DNA from: Methylocystis echinoides
Lineage (GTDB): Bacteria; Pseudomonadota; Alphaproteobacteria; Rhizobiales; Beijerinckiaceae
Length of the DNA stretch: 64,000 bases
Assembly: GCF_040687965.1 (NCBI RefSeq)
Contig: NZ_CP156084.1
Span: 1 to 64,000, forward strand
Reading direction: 5' to 3'
Part shown: piece by piece, positions 1 through 9,222 of the stretch
Layout of the letters: each line of letters opens with the position of its first letter
Numbering within the stretch: position 1 is the first letter of the stretch
Translations under genes and position numbers: made by a program
The notes under the pieces: model-generated
Told to the model about the DNA's origin: nothing
Databases searched by the model: none
The model's input: only the letters and a program-made list of their open reading frames with translations

Positions 1-423
1 ATGGCCGGTCACGAGACTCTCAAATCCAACCGCAAAGTCGAATTGGGGTCGAACAGGAATTTCGGCCTCGTCTTTTCCGGCGTTTTTGCCTTTCTGGCGT
101 TTTGGCCGCTGATTCGCCATGGCGAAAGCATCCGGCTTTGGGCGTTGGGCCTCTCGGCCGTTTTCCTCGGCCTGGCGCTCTTTGCCGACCATCTGCTGAC
201 GCCGCTCAACAAGCTCTGGTTCCGTTTTGGGCTCCTGCTCCATTCGGTCGTCGCGCCGCTGGTCATGGGGCTCTTGTTCTACGGCGCCGTCACGCCGGTC
301 GCTTTCGTGCTGCGCCTTTCGGGCAAGGACATTCTGCGGCTCTCCCGCAGCGACGAGAAAAGCTACTGGCTCGAGCGCACCCCGCCGGGCCCGGCGAAAA
401 ATTCGATGGGCCAGCAATTCTAA
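1..423 (+). CDS. SxtJ-like small membrane protein
   Basis: A 140-residue protein with the pattern of the SxtJ membrane-protein family: an N-terminal G-S-N-R-x-F-G-L-V-F motif (about residues 17-26), three or four hydrophobic segments (about 24-38, 46-62, 76-105), a central P-L-N-K-L-W motif and a C-terminal S-Y-W-L-E-R. The family is commonly found beside carbamoyltransferases and a DUF5989 peptide, exactly the order seen here, so it probably supports a membrane-associated carbamoylation or glycan-modification step; its biochemical role is not known. The ATG is the first base of the window, so a start further upstream cannot be excluded, but the length and N-terminus fit the family. Confidence 0.8.
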   Translation: MAGHETLKSNRKVELGSNRNFGLVFSGVFAFLAFWPLIRHGESIRLWALGLSAVFLGLALFADHLLTPLNKLWFRFGLLLHSVVAPLVMGLLFYGAVTPVAFVLRLSGKDILRLSRSDEKSYWLERTPPGPAKNSMGQQF

Positions 424-442
424 ATTCTCCCTGGAGGCAGAC

Positions 443-595
443 ATGTCGTCGTTCTTGAAGGAATTCCTGGCCTATCTGCGCACGCGCAAGAAGTTCTGGC
501 TGGTGCCGCTGTTCGTGCTGTTCCTGCTGTTTGGCGCGCTGTTCTTCCTTGGACAGGGCTCCGTCGTCGCGCCCTTCATCTACACGCTGTTCTAA
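443..595 (+). CDS. DUF5989-like 50-residue membrane peptide
   Basis: A very short gene encoding 50 residues with a basic N-terminal part (K-E-F-L-A-Y-L-R-T-R-K-K at about 6-17) and one strong transmembrane segment (about 19-37), ending in a short tail. A CTGGAGG Shine-Dalgarno lies just before the ATG. It sits 19 bp after the SxtJ-like gene and 9 bp before the carbamoyltransferase gene, the usual position of DUF5989 peptides, so it is very likely co-transcribed and functionally linked. Its function is unknown; membrane anchoring or assembly of the neighbouring enzyme is an inference. Confidence 0.8.
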   Translation: MSSFLKEFLAYLRTRKKFWLVPLFVLFLLFGALFFLGQGSVVAPFIYTLF

Positions 596-604
596 GGGCG
601 CATC

Positions 605-2440
605 ATGCTCATCCTCGGCGTCTCGGCCTTCTATCATGATAGCGCCGCCGCGCTTTTGCGCGATGGCGAGATCGTCGCTGCGGCGCAGGAGGAGCGCTTT
701 ACGCGCGTCAAACACGACTCCGCCTTTCCGGAGAACGCCGTTCGCTACTGCCTCGAGGCGGCGGGCGCGAGCGGCGCCGACGTCGATCACGTCGTCTTCT
801 ACGAGAAGCCCTTCGTGAAATTCGAACGGCTTCTGGAAACCTATCTCGCCTTTGCGCCAAAAGGCTTCGAGTCTTTTCGCAAGGCGATGCCGCTGTGGAT
901 CGGCGAAAAAATCTTTCAAAAGGATATTCTGCTGGAAGCGTTCGGCCGCGTCGATCCGGCGCTCGCGCAGGCCGACAAGCTGCTCTTTTCGGAGCATCAC
1001 TTCTCGCATGCGGCGTCCGCTTTTTATCCTTCGCCCTTCGACCGCGCCCTTGTTCTCACCATGGACGGCGTCGGCGAATGGACAACGACCTCGGTCGCGC
1101 TCGGCAATGGCGCAAATCTGGAAATCGTCAAGGAAATCCACTTCCCGCATTCGCTCGGGCTGCTTTATTCGGCGCTGACCTATTACACAGGGTTCAAGGT
1201 CAACTCCGGCGAATATAAAGTGATGGGCCTCGCGCCCTATGGCGAGCCCAAATACGCCAAATTGATGCTCCACGAATTGATCGACGTGAAGGCGGACGGC
1301 TCGTTCCGCCTCAACCTCGATTATTTCGACTACTGCACCGCGTTGAAGATGACGAACGACAAGTTCGACCAGCTCTTCGGCGCGCCGGCGCGCAAGCCCG
1401 ACGAGCGGCTCGAGCAGCGCCACATGGATCTCGCCGCCTCCGTGCAGGCGGTGACAGAAGACGTCGTGCTGCGCCTGACGCGCGCGCTTGCCGAGGAAAC
1501 GGGCGAGAAGAACCTCTGCCTCGCCGGCGGCGTCGCGCTCAATTGCGTGGCTAATGGCAAAGTGCTGCGCGACAACGCCTTCGACGATATTTTCATTCAG
1601 CCCGCCGCTGGCGACGCCGGCGGCGCGCTCGGCGCCGCGCTCGCGGCCCATTATCACCAGAAGGAGCAGCCGCGCCGCGTCACGCCCGGCAAGGACGCGA
1701 TGAAGGGCTCCTATCTCGGTCCGTCATACGCACAATCAGACATTGAGAATCGCCTGCGCTCGGTTGGCGCCCGCTTCACCGTCGTCGACGACGCCGGCGT
1801 GATTGAAGAGACCGCGCAGGCGCTCATCGCCGGACAGGCCGTGGGCTGGCATCAGGGCCGCATGGAATTTGGTCCGCGTGCGCTCGGCGGCCGCTCGATC
1901 TTGGGCGACCCGCGCTCGCCGACCATGCAGAAAGCGCTCAATCTCAAGGTCAAATTCCGCGAGAGCTTCCGTCCCTTCGCGCCGTCCGTGCTGCGCGAAC
2001 GGGTCTCGGACTGGTTCGAGATCGACTGCGACTCGCCCTATATGCTGCTCGTCGCCAATGTTAAGGCCGACCACTGCCGCGCCATGTCGGCCGAGGAGCA
2101 GTCGCTCTTTGGCATCGACAAGCTCAATGTGCCGCGCTCCGACATTCCGGCGGTGACGCATGTCGATTATTCCGCGCGCATCCAGACGGTCCACGCCGAC
2201 ACGAACCCGCGTTATCACCAATTGCTGACGCGTTTCGAACAGCTGACCGGTTGCCCGGTGCTGATCAATACGAGCTTCAACGTGCGCGGCGAGCCGATCG
2301 TGTCGACGCCCGAAGACGCCTTCCGCTGTTTCATGGGTTCGGACATCGAGTTCCTTACCGTCGGCAATTGCATCCTGCGCAAAGCCGATCAGGACCCGTC
2401 GCTGGCGCTCGACTACAAGAACGCGTTCGAGCTGGATTGA
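605..2440 (+). CDS. NodU/CmcH-family carbamoyltransferase
   Basis: A 611-residue enzyme of the NodU/CmcH/TobZ family, which transfers a carbamoyl group from carbamoyl phosphate through a carbamoyl-adenylate to a hydroxyl of a sugar or other small molecule. The N-terminus (L-G-V-S-A-F-Y-H-D-S-A-A-A) is the Kae1-like ATPase start; the metal/substrate histidine cluster H-H-F-S-H is at 131-135; a G-G-V-A-L-N-C nucleotide-binding motif lies mid-protein; the C-terminal YrdC-like half contains G-P-R-A-L-G-G-R-S and N-T-S-F-N-V. Length is normal for the family. It is last in a three-gene cluster with the SxtJ-like and DUF5989 genes. The acceptor is unknown; a surface polysaccharide or lipid sugar is plausible. 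Confidence 0.92.
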   Translation: MLILGVSAFYHDSAAALLRDGEIVAAAQEERFTRVKHDSAFPENAVRYCLEAAGASGADVDHVVFYEKPFVKFERLLETYLAFAPKGFESFRKAMPLWIGEKIFQKDILLEAFGRVDPALAQADKLLFSEHHFSHAASAFYPSPFDRALVLTMDGVGEWTTTSVALGNGANLEIVKEIHFPHSLGLLYSALTYYTGFKVNSGEYKVMGLAPYGEPKYAKLMLHELIDVKADGSFRLNLDYFDYCTALKMTNDKFDQLFGAPARKPDERLEQRHMDLAASVQAVTEDVVLRLTRALAEETGEKNLCLAGGVALNCVANGKVLRDNAFDDIFIQPAAGDAGGALGAALAAHYHQKEQPRRVTPGKDAMKGSYLGPSYAQSDIENRLRSVGARFTVVDDAGVIEETAQALIAGQAVGWHQGRMEFGPRALGGRSILGDPRSPTMQKALNLKVKFRESFRPFAPSVLRERVSDWFEIDCDSPYMLLVANVKADHCRAMSAEEQSLFGIDKLNVPRSDIPAVTHVDYSARIQTVHADTNPRYHQLLTRFEQLTGCPVLINTSFNVRGEPIVSTPEDAFRCFMGSDIEFLTVGNCILRKADQDPSLALDYKNAFELD

Positions 2441-2589
2441 CGACCTTCAAGAGAGGAACGCGCCAGAGGCGGCGTTGCATTGCCGAAGCGCCGAGCCCAT
2501 CTACCAGCCGGCCGCTCGGGCGTTGCTCACGAGGTTTCCTCGAAACGAGAATTTTGAGGAATGCGGCCGCCCGCGCGTTACTGAGATAG

Positions 2590-3057
2590 CTAAAACACCC
2601 CTGCCTCCAGCCCGGCCGCCATCAGCGTCCCAAGCTCCCGGCATTGGTCGAGAAATTCCGCCCGCCACGCCCCGCGGCAGATCAGGGGCTCCTGTACGGC
2701 GCGCCAGCGAAGACCGGTCGCGATCGTCTCGACGCCGCGCCGCGTGCCGGTTCCGTCGCTTCCGGCGCGAATGCAGAGCGCATAGGGCAGACCCTGCGTG
2801 CGCTCGAAGCAAGGATAGTAGCAACGGTCGAAGAAGTCTTTCAGCGCGCCGCTCATGTAACCGAGATTTTCCGGCGTCAGCAGAAGGACGCCGTCGGCCG
2901 CGACGACGTCCTCCGGCGCGGTCGCGAAGGGGCTCAGCGCGCGCGCGTCGACCCCCTCGATCTCGGGCGAGCGCGCGCCGTCGAGCAGCGCGTCGCGCAT
3001 CGCTGACGTATTTGGCGAGGGCGCATGCGCAATGATGAGAAGGCGCTTGCGGCTCAC
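2590..3057 (-). CDS. Flavodoxin-family / NAD(P)H-dependent oxidoreductase
   Basis: A 155-residue protein with a flavodoxin-like fold. The first strand plus phosphate loop (L-L-I-I-A-H-A-P-S-P-N-T) binds the FMN phosphate, and a second flavin-contact region reads L-L-T-P-E-N-L-G-Y-M-S-G (about 59-70) followed by K-D-F-F-D-R, typical of WrbA/NADPH-FMN-reductase relatives. It likely carries electrons or reduces quinones/azo compounds in the cytoplasm; the substrate cannot be told. The start codon is GTG. A small membrane-protein gene ends 12 bp upstream on the same strand, suggesting a two-gene operon. Confidence 0.8.
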   Translation of the reverse strand: MSRKRLLIIAHAPSPNTSAMRDALLDGARSPEIEGVDARALSPFATAPEDVVAADGVLLLTPENLGYMSGALKDFFDRCYYPCFERTQGLPYALCIRAGSDGTGTRRGVETIATGLRWRAVQEPLICRGAWRAEFLDQCRELGTLMAAGLEAGVF

Positions 3058-3069
3058 CGAATGCGTATC

Positions 3070-3249
3070 CTACCTGGGATGAAACTCCGGCACGCTGACG
3101 GCGCCGGCCCAGACCGCCGCGCTGACGACAAGAAGCAAAAGCAGCAACAGGCTGAAAGCCAGAACGGAATAGACCGACGCTTTCCAGACGGAGTCGGCAA
3201 GCAGAGTTCCATAGGTTTTGAACGTGTCCCTGACAGGCTGTTCGATCAT
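3070..3249 (-). CDS. Small single-pass membrane protein, unknown
   Basis: A 59-residue protein with a short polar N-terminus and one long hydrophobic stretch (about 24-48, rich in Leu and Val), ending P-E-F-H-P-R. I chose the internal ATG at 3249 because a GAGG motif sits about 8 bases upstream; the longer reading to 3282 adds 11 residues with no clear ribosome site. It precedes the flavodoxin-like gene by 12 bp on the same strand. No family recognised; it could be a membrane partner of the flavoprotein, but this is speculation. Confidence 0.5.
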   Translation of the reverse strand: MIEQPVRDTFKTYGTLLADSVWKASVYSVLAFSLLLLLLLVVSAAVWAGAVSVPEFHPR

Positions 3250-3423
3250 GGCGACGCCTCGGCTTTTTGCAATGGGGCGCAAAAGCGCTTTCTTTAAGAA
3301 AAGCTACCGCGCGCCCGGAAAGGCGCCAGCCCCGGCCAGGCTCGGCAGCGCGCTTTTTATTGACAAGGGCCGACGCAGCCATCATCCAAGCCGCGCGCAA
3401 CCCCTTCCATTCAGGACAGTTCC

Positions 3424-4338
3424 ATGGCGAGCAGGATCTTCATCGACGGCGACGCGGGCACGACGGGCCTCGAAATTCGCGAGCGCCTCGCCAGCCGCGC
3501 TGACATCGAGATCGTCGCTATCCCTGCGGAAAAGCGCAAGGATGTCGAGGCCAAGCGCGCGCTGCTGGCGACCGTGGACGTCGCCATCCTCTGCCTGCCG
3601 GACGACGCCGCAAAAGAGACGGTCGCGCTGTGCGACGCCCTCGGGCCTAAAGCCCCACGCATCCTCGACGCTTCGACTGCGCATCGCGTCGCGCCCGGCT
3701 GGGTCTACGGCTTTCCGGAGCTCTGCGCCGGCCAGGCGGTGGCGATCGCCAAAGCCCCCCGCGTCGCCAATGTCGGCTGCTACGCCACAGGCGCGATCGC
3801 CCTGCTGCGCCCGCTCGTCGACGCCGGGCTGATCGCCCCCGACCAAGCCCTCGCCATCAACGCCGTCTCCGGCTATTCGGGCGGCGGCCGGCAGATGATC
3901 GAGGCCTATGAGAAAGGCGCGGCCCCTGCCTTCGAGCTTTACGCTTTGGGGCTCGACCACAAGCATCTGCCGGAAATCACGGCCTATGCCAGGCTCGCCA
4001 CGCGGCCGCTGTTCGTGCCCTCGGTCGGCAATTTCCGGCAAGGCATGCTGGTCTCGATCCCGCTCCACCTCGACGCTCTGCCCGGCAAGCCCAGGGCCGC
4101 CGATCTGGACGCCGCCTATCGCCGCCATTACGCCGGCGCGCCGCATGTGCGCGTCATGGAGCCGCCCTCGGGCGGCCGCATCGACGCCCTTGCGCTGAAT
4201 GGCTCGGACGACATGGAGCTGTTCGTCGTCGCCAATGAGGCGCGCCGCCACACCGTGCTGGTGGCTCGGCTCGACAATCTCGGCAAGGGCGCGTCGGGCG
4301 CCGCGGTTCAAAATTTGGATCTGATGATCGGGGCTTGA
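3424..4338 (+). CDS. argC: N-acetyl-gamma-glutamyl-phosphate reductase (type 2)
   Basis: A 304-residue enzyme of the short, type 2 AGPR family. It reduces N-acetyl-glutamyl phosphate to the semialdehyde with NADPH, the third step of arginine biosynthesis, in the cytoplasm. Visible features are the N-terminal nucleotide-binding start (F-I-D-G-D-A-G-T-T-G-L), the substrate motif D-A-S-T-A-H-R at 83-88, the catalytic cysteine in N-V-G-C-Y-A-T-G (C119), S-G-Y-S-G-G-G at 149-155 and the histidine region G-L-D-H-K-H-L-P-E (176-184). It stands alone, with a perfect 10-bp hairpin after its stop codon. In alphaproteobacteria argC commonly sits apart from other arg genes. Confidence 0.95.
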   Translation: MASRIFIDGDAGTTGLEIRERLASRADIEIVAIPAEKRKDVEAKRALLATVDVAILCLPDDAAKETVALCDALGPKAPRILDASTAHRVAPGWVYGFPELCAGQAVAIAKAPRVANVGCYATGAIALLRPLVDAGLIAPDQALAINAVSGYSGGGRQMIEAYEKGAAPAFELYALGLDHKHLPEITAYARLATRPLFVPSVGNFRQGMLVSIPLHLDALPGKPRAADLDAAYRRHYAGAPHVRVMEPPSGGRIDALALNGSDDMELFVVANEARRHTVLVARLDNLGKGASGAAVQNLDLMIGA

Positions 4339-4361
4339 GCCCCCTCATCCGGCGCGGACTT

Positions 4362-4386
4362 CCCTTCTCCCCTTGCGGGAGAAGGG
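4362..4386. terminator. Perfect 10-bp hairpin between convergent genes
   Basis: CCCTTCTCCC, a 5-base loop and GGGAGAAGGG form a perfect stem in the 60-bp gap between the converging argC and lytic transglycosylase genes. There is no clear T-run, so it may be a bidirectional, Rho-assisted end signal or a copy of the common Rhizobiales 'TTCTCCC...GGGAGAA' intergenic repeat. Confidence 0.5.
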
Positions 4387-4398
4387 CCTTGCGGGGAC

Positions 4399-5427
4399 CT
4401 AATCCGTATAGGCCGTCACCCCCGCCGGCAATTTGGCGGCGACGTCGCCGTACCGGCTTGTGCGCTGATCCATCATCGCCTCGAAGGCCTCGTGGACCTC
4501 GCTGACGGTGCGGTCCTTCAGCCGCCGACCCTGCTGCTCGTAGAAAATCGGCTTGTTGGCGCGGGCGGGCTTCGGCAAAAGCGCGGCCGCGGACATTGCC
4601 GGCGACTCGACCATCGCCTTCATGAAGCGCTCGGTGTCCTCCGGCCCGAGGAAGTGAATGAGATAGGTCTCGCCGGCCGTCAGCGGACGGCCGATTTTCT
4701 CGGCGATCTTGGCGCTGTCTTTTTTCAGCATTTCGGCGGCGAGCGCGGCCGAGAGATAGGGATCGTTGCGCAGGTTGAGGATTTTTGCGCGCTGCTGTCG
4801 GGGGGCCGCTTCCTCTGCGATGGCCTTGGCTTCTTCGGCGCGGCCATAGCGATGGCCGAAGTCCCGCAGCGCCTTCATCCAGGTTTTCTCGACGAACTGG
4901 AACAGGCCGCTGGCGGAAGAGGTCCGCGCCTTGGCCGTGGTGTGGAAATTCGATTCCTTGTCGGCGATGGCCATCAGCAGCGCCGGGTCCATTTCCGTCC
5001 GGTTCGCGGCCTCTACAACGCGCTCGACGATCGTCTGATGCACTTTGACCGGACCGAAGCGCATGACGCCGGCCGCGTCGGCGCTCCCGTCGTCCTTGCC
5101 GAACAGTCGGTGCGCCCAGGTCAACGCCGCTTGCTCGAGCGAGAAATCGCTGTCGAGCGCCGACTCGTCGTCGCGCGCGACATCCACGAGGGGACTTCCG
5201 ATCGGGCGTTGTTTCGGAACCCGGCTGAGCTTCTCGTAATAGGGCGCGTCGCTGCGCTGGATGGTGAGGCTCAGGGCCGCGAGCGTCGACAGAACGGCGC
5301 CAACGCAAATGGTCCGGAGAAGAAGATAGAACGAACGGCTGGCGCGCATCAGCGCCCAACGGTCGCCCAAACTCATTCGACGCGCGGACTCATTGGCGGG
5401 ATGCGTCAGATCCGTCATACCCCACAT
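4399..5427 (-). CDS. Lytic transglycosylase (SLT domain) protein
   Basis: A 342-residue, probably inner-membrane-anchored murein-cleaving enzyme. An N-terminal transmembrane or signal-anchor segment lies at about 35-56. The SLT/goose-lysozyme-like domain follows: D-P-A-L-L-M-A-I-A-D-K-E-S-N-F carries the expected catalytic glutamate (E158), then S-S-A-S-G-L-F-Q-F (the G-L-x-Q motif) and a tyrosine/sugar-binding region near D-P-Y-L-S-A-A-L-A-A. Such enzymes cut the glycan strand leaving 1,6-anhydro-MurNAc, for wall turnover or for insertion of envelope machines. The C-terminal ~90 residues have no recognised domain. It runs alone, convergent with argC. Confidence 0.85.
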   Translation of the reverse strand: MWGMTDLTHPANESARRMSLGDRWALMRASRSFYLLLRTICVGAVLSTLAALSLTIQRSDAPYYEKLSRVPKQRPIGSPLVDVARDDESALDSDFSLEQAALTWAHRLFGKDDGSADAAGVMRFGPVKVHQTIVERVVEAANRTEMDPALLMAIADKESNFHTTAKARTSSASGLFQFVEKTWMKALRDFGHRYGRAEEAKAIAEEAAPRQQRAKILNLRNDPYLSAALAAEMLKKDSAKIAEKIGRPLTAGETYLIHFLGPEDTERFMKAMVESPAMSAAALLPKPARANKPIFYEQQGRRLKDRTVSEVHEAFEAMMDQRTSRYGDVAAKLPAGVTAYTD

Positions 5428-5565
5428 AAGCTCCCTGGCTCCGCGAACTGCGGCTCAATCAAGAGCTTACGTGTGAGTAACGGCGAAAGCGCGACGCTGA
5501 TGGCCACGCCCGCGCCACATTGGCTAACAGCCAAGCTGATGATAAGTAATTGAAAATATGGTAAA

Positions 5566-5600
5566 TTTTAAATTAACAGCCGAGGCGGTCCCGCCTCGGC
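5566..5600 (-). terminator. Rho-independent-like terminator after bamE
   Basis: GCCGAGGCG, four-base loop, CGCCTCGGC (5579-5600) makes a strong stem. Reading the minus strand it follows the bamE stop by about 35 bases and is followed by the AT-rich TGTTAATTTAAAATT. This is one of the clearest terminators in the window. Confidence 0.65.
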
Positions 5601-5634
5601 CACAATTACGCCACGACGCGAGCGCGTCCCCGCG

Positions 5635-6117
5635 TCACAACGAGATTTTCGAGAGAAGGCTTTGAATCAGGTGATAATCTGGCCCCGCGACCGGCGTCGT
5701 GCGTGACAGGAAGTCGACGGGCTTGCCGTCCTCCAGCCCATAGTCGGCGATGCGCGTCACCTTGCGCGACTTGTCGAAATAGACCGCCATGACGCGCTGG
5801 TCGGTGATCTTCTGCGGCATGAAGGCGAGAGAGCGTTCGACGCGCTGGCTCACGTAATACCAGGCGTCGCCGCCGATGGTGGAGGTCGTAGAGGGCGTGC
5901 CGAGCGCCTGCATCACCTGCGGCGCCGTCATGCCGGGCTTCACCTGCTCGGCTCTGCGCGTGTCGATCACCGCGCCACGATTGACGACGCCGTCATAGCC
6001 GATGCAGCCAGCAAGCGACGCCGCGAGGGCGAAAGCCGCTGCGGCCCTTACAACCGCCGCGCTCGAAGCGCTTACGGAAAGAATGCCCAAGGCCTGCCTC
6101 GCCATAGTGTTCTCCAA
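5635..6117 (-). CDS. bamE: Outer-membrane assembly lipoprotein BamE (SmpA/OmlA)
   Basis: A 160-residue lipoprotein of the BAM beta-barrel assembly complex, acting at the periplasmic face of the outer membrane. An N-terminal hydrophobic signal ends in a lipobox L-A-G-C with the lipidated cysteine at about 38. The SmpA/OmlA core follows: V-K-P-G-M-T-A-P-Q-V-M-Q-A-L-G-T-P-S, then W-Y-Y-V-S-Q and a central V-M-A-V-Y-F-D strand. The start could also be the fifth residue (ATG). It is transcribed divergently from the DUF177-plsX-fabH block, a frequent alphaproteobacterial arrangement. Confidence 0.88.
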   Translation of the reverse strand: MENTMARQALGILSVSASSAAVVRAAAAFALAASLAGCIGYDGVVNRGAVIDTRRAEQVKPGMTAPQVMQALGTPSTTSTIGGDAWYYVSQRVERSLAFMPQKITDQRVMAVYFDKSRKVTRIADYGLEDGKPVDFLSRTTPVAGPDYHLIQSLLSKISL

Positions 6118-6296
6118 GCTCTATCGCGCAACGCCCGAGGGCTCGCGCGTCCGTCTGAAGCGATGGGGTCTGCCTAGCCTCCGATCCGCGCGAAAGCAAG
6201 CCGCTCGTCGCCGGCGGCCGCAAGTCGGGCGCGAAGTCTGGCGCGCGGGCGGCGTTGCACGTATCTAAATCGTTTGAACGCCGGGGGAGGAGAAAA

Positions 6297-6893
6297 ATGA
6301 CAGACAACAGGCACGGCGGCGACAGAGCAGCCTCCGACGCATCGCCGCTCTCTCGTCCACTCGCGGCGGCGGAGGTCCCGCCGGAGGGGCTCGACGTCGA
6401 CATTGTCGCTTCCGGAGAAGAACGCGACGCGCTCGCAAGGCTCAACGCCCTCGCCGCTGTCCTCGGTCTCTCGGCCACGCTGCGCGTGCGGCGCTGGCGC
6501 GGCGACGGTCTCGAAGTCCTGGGAGAGCTGCGCGCGCGGGTGCGCCAGACCTGCGTCCTGACCCTCGAGGAATTCGACGCCGACATTGTCGAACCGATCG
6601 AGCTTCGTTTCGCCCCGCCGCGCGAGGCCCCGCGACCCCGCTCGCGACGCCATGAGGCGGAGCCGGAGTCGCTCGACCATGACGCCCTTGGCGAGGATCC
6701 GCCGGATACGCTCATTGGCGGCGTGGTGGATCTCGGCGGCGTCGTCTCGGAATTCCTGACCCTGGCGCTCGACCCCTATCCGCACAAGCCGGGAGCGGCG
6801 TTCGCGGAGCCCGCCCCGGAGGACGCCTCGCCTGTCGTGTCGCCTTTCGCCCAGTTGCGGCGCAGGCGGGAGGAGCCTCCGGCCGGCGGTTGA
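6297..6893 (+). CDS. DUF177 (YceD-like) protein
   Basis: A 198-residue acidic protein of the DUF177/YceD family. The conserved core is the [13 protein letters not shown] segment with its single cysteine, followed by the P-I-E-L-R-F strand; an Asp-rich D-P-P-D-T-L region comes before a [15 protein letters not shown] motif typical of the family C-terminus. YceD homologues are linked to 23S rRNA/ribosome assembly in bacteria and plants. The ATG at 6297 follows a near-perfect GGGGGAGGAG ribosome site. It lies upstream of plsX-fabH, as in most alphaproteobacteria. Confidence 0.82.
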   Translation: MTDNRHGGDRAASDASPLSRPLAAAEVPPEGLDVDIVASGEERDALARLNALAAVLGLSATLRVRRWRGDGLEVLGELRARVRQTCVLTLEEFDADIVEPIELRFAPPREAPRPRSRRHEAEPESLDHDALGEDPPDTLIGGVVDLGGVVSEFLTLALDPYPHKPGAAFAEPAPEDASPVVSPFAQLRRRREEPPAGG

Positions 6894-7084
6894 TCCTCCT
6901 CGAATCGGCTTGGCACTTGCGCCCAAGCGCCGCAAATGGCAATCACGCCCGCGGAACAGGCGCCTTGGCGCAGCGCCCGGCCAGCGCAACCGGCCGACGC
7001 GCGCATCTCTTTAAAAATGACAGGCCCGCCCCCGCCTCGACGGCCGTGGGGAAAAAGCGGCGGCGTTGGGGAGACGGCTCGGAA

Positions 7085-8158
7085 ATGGCGGAGAATGTTC
7101 GGATCGCGGTCGACGCGATGGGCGGTGATTATGGCCCGTCGGTAACGATCCCCGGCTGCGCTCTCGCCCTCGAGCGCAAACCGGGCGCGCGCTTTGTTCT
7201 CGTTGGCGAGGAGAAGACGATTCGCGCCGAACTTGCGCGCCATCCCCGTCTCGCGGCGGCCTCCGAGGTCCGCCATTCGGACGTCTCGATCCGCATGGAC
7301 GACAAGCCGAGCCAGGCCCTTCGCTATGGGCGGCGGGTCTCGTCCATGTGGATGGCGATCGAGGCGGTGAAAAAGGGCGAGGCCGACGTCGCCGTCTCCG
7401 CCGGCAATACCGGCGCGCTGATGGCGATGTCGAAAATCTGCCTGCGCACCATGCTGGGCGTCGACCGGCCGGCGCTCGCCTGTCTCTGGCCGACGCTGCG
7501 GGGTTATTCCATCGTCCTCGACGTCGGCGCCTCGATCGGCGCCAACGCCAGCCATCTCGTCGATCTCGCCATCATGGGATCGGCCATGGCGCGCGTCGTT
7601 CTCGGGCTGGAGCGCCCCACGGTCGGCCTGCTCAACGTCGGCACCGAGGAAATCAAGGGCGTCGAGGAGGTGAAGGGCGCCGCCGCCACGCTGCGCGAGT
7701 CGAATCTTCCCGGCCTCGACTATGCGGGCTTCGTCGAGGGCGACGGGATCGGCATGGGCGCCGTGGACGTGGTCGTGACGGAAGGCTTCACCGGCAACAT
7801 CACGCTGAAGACCGCCGAAGGCACCGCCAAACAGATCGCCGCTTATCTGCGCGAGGTCATGGGCGGCTCGCTGCTCGCGAAGCTCGGCTACCTCCTCGCC
7901 AGAGGCGCCTTCGCCGAACTCAAGGGCAAGATGGACACGCGCTCGATCAATGGCGGGGTGTTCCTCGGCCTCGAAGGCCTCGTGATCAAGAGCCACGGCG
8001 GGACCGACCACGTCGGCTTCGCCCGCGCCGTGGAGATCGGCCACGACATGGCCAAGAGCGATCTCATGAACCGCATTCGCGACACAGTCGCCCTCGCCCA
8101 TCGCTTCGAGAGCGGTTCGGCGCCCACAGACACTCCCCCGCAGGAAGCCGCCCAGTGA
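7085..8158 (+). CDS. plsX: Phosphate acyltransferase PlsX
   Basis: A 357-residue peripheral membrane enzyme that converts acyl-ACP and phosphate to acyl-phosphate, the donor for PlsY in phospholipid synthesis. The family N-terminus [12 protein letters not shown] appears at about 6-17, with [14 protein letters not shown] and G-F-V-E-G-D motifs further in. Although the reading frame is open from 6890, the ATG at 7085 fits the family start. It overlaps the fabH start codon by four bases, so the two are translationally coupled. Confidence 0.95.
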   Translation: MAENVRIAVDAMGGDYGPSVTIPGCALALERKPGARFVLVGEEKTIRAELARHPRLAAASEVRHSDVSIRMDDKPSQALRYGRRVSSMWMAIEAVKKGEADVAVSAGNTGALMAMSKICLRTMLGVDRPALACLWPTLRGYSIVLDVGASIGANASHLVDLAIMGSAMARVVLGLERPTVGLLNVGTEEIKGVEEVKGAAATLRESNLPGLDYAGFVEGDGIGMGAVDVVVTEGFTGNITLKTAEGTAKQIAAYLREVMGGSLLAKLGYLLARGAFAELKGKMDTRSINGGVFLGLEGLVIKSHGGTDHVGFARAVEIGHDMAKSDLMNRIRDTVALAHRFESGSAPTDTPPQEAAQ

Positions 8159-9144
8159 CGACGGAACAATCCCTCTTGCGCTCCGTCGTTCGCGGCGTGG
8201 GCTCCTATCTCCCTGCCAAGACGCTGACCAATGACGACCTCGCCAGGATGGTCGACACCAGCGACGAATGGATCTTTCAGCGCACGGGAATCAGGGAACG
8301 CCACATCGCCGCGCCCGGCGAGACGACGTCCATGCTCGGCGAGAAGGCCGCGCGCGCCGCGCTCGAGAACGCCGGCCTCGCGCCGGAAGACATCGATCTC
8401 ATTATCGTCGGCACCTCGACGCCCGACTGGACCTTCCCCTCGACCGCGACGCAGATACAGGCCGCTCTCGGCGTGACCCATGGAGTCGCTTTCGATCTTC
8501 AGGCCGTCTGCTCCGGCTTCGTGTTCGCTGTGGCGACGGCCGACAAGTTCCTGCGCTCGGGGTCGCATAAGCGGGCGCTGGTCATCGGCGCGGAGACCTT
8601 CTCGCGCATCATCGACTGGGAGGACCGCACGACTTGCGTGTTGTTCGGCGACGGCGCCGGGGCCATGGTGCTGGAGGCGCGTCCCTCCATGGGCGCCATG
8701 GACGAGCGGGGCGTCCTCACCACGCATCTGCGCTCGGACGGGCGTCATCGGGCCAAGCTTCATGTCGACGGCGGCCCGTCGGCGACCCAGACCGTCGGGC
8801 ATCTCCGCATGGAGGGCAAAGAGGTTTTCAAATTCGCCGTCGGCAAGGTGACGGACGTCGTCGCCGACGCCTTCGCGGCGACCGGGATCACGCCCGAGCA
8901 GCTCAACTGGTTCGTGCCGCATCAGGCCAATCGCCGCATCATCGACATGTCGGCGCAAAAGCTGGGCATCGCCCCCGAGAAAGTGGTCGCCACCGTTCAT
9001 CTCCACGGCAATACCTCCGCGGCGAGCGTTCCTCTCGCCCTCTCCGTGGCGGTCGCAGACGGCCGCATCAAGAAAGGCGACCTTGTGATGCTCGAGGCCG
9101 TGGGTGGCGGCTTTACCTGGGGCTCGGCTCTAATCCGTTGGTGA
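8155..9144 (+). CDS. fabH: Beta-ketoacyl-ACP synthase III
   Basis: A 329-residue condensing enzyme that starts fatty-acid synthesis by joining acetyl-CoA to malonyl-ACP. The catalytic triad is visible: C119 in D-L-Q-A-V-C-S-G-F, the histidine in W-F-V-P-H-Q-A-N and the asparagine in L-H-G-N-T-S-A-A-S. The start is a GTG inside the plsX stop region (GTGA overlap); the frame stays open far upstream but no homologous N-terminus lies there. Forms an operon with plsX and, past a terminator-like hairpin, precedes ihfA. Confidence 0.95.
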   Translation: MTTEQSLLRSVVRGVGSYLPAKTLTNDDLARMVDTSDEWIFQRTGIRERHIAAPGETTSMLGEKAARAALENAGLAPEDIDLIIVGTSTPDWTFPSTATQIQAALGVTHGVAFDLQAVCSGFVFAVATADKFLRSGSHKRALVIGAETFSRIIDWEDRTTCVLFGDGAGAMVLEARPSMGAMDERGVLTTHLRSDGRHRAKLHVDGGPSATQTVGHLRMEGKEVFKFAVGKVTDVVADAFAATGITPEQLNWFVPHQANRRIIDMSAQKLGIAPEKVVATVHLHGNTSAASVPLALSVAVADGRIKKGDLVMLEAVGGGFTWGSALIRW

Positions 9145-9183
9145 GCTTGGGCATTTTGTCGCTCTAGCCTCGGAATTTCACGT

Positions 9184-9222
9184 CAACCGACTGATTTTGC
9201 AGCGGTTGCTCTCCATTTTTTC
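9184..9222 (+). terminator. Terminator after fabH
   Basis: CAACCG plus CTG pair with CAG plus CGGTTG (one bulged A, six-base loop), followed after a short C/T stretch by a run of six T at about 9216-9221. It begins 40 bases past the fabH stop, so ihfA probably also has its own promoter within 9223-9342. Confidence 0.6.

Noticed and set aside
290..1657. A 455-residue minus-strand frame over the SxtJ/carbamoyltransferase cluster
   Set aside because: Low-complexity Arg/Glu/Ala composition and complete overlap with well-recognised plus-strand genes.
7348..8154. N-terminal extension of FabH through the plsX gene
   Set aside because: The frame is open, but its translation is Arg-rich shadow sequence; the GTG at 8155 gives a normal FabH.
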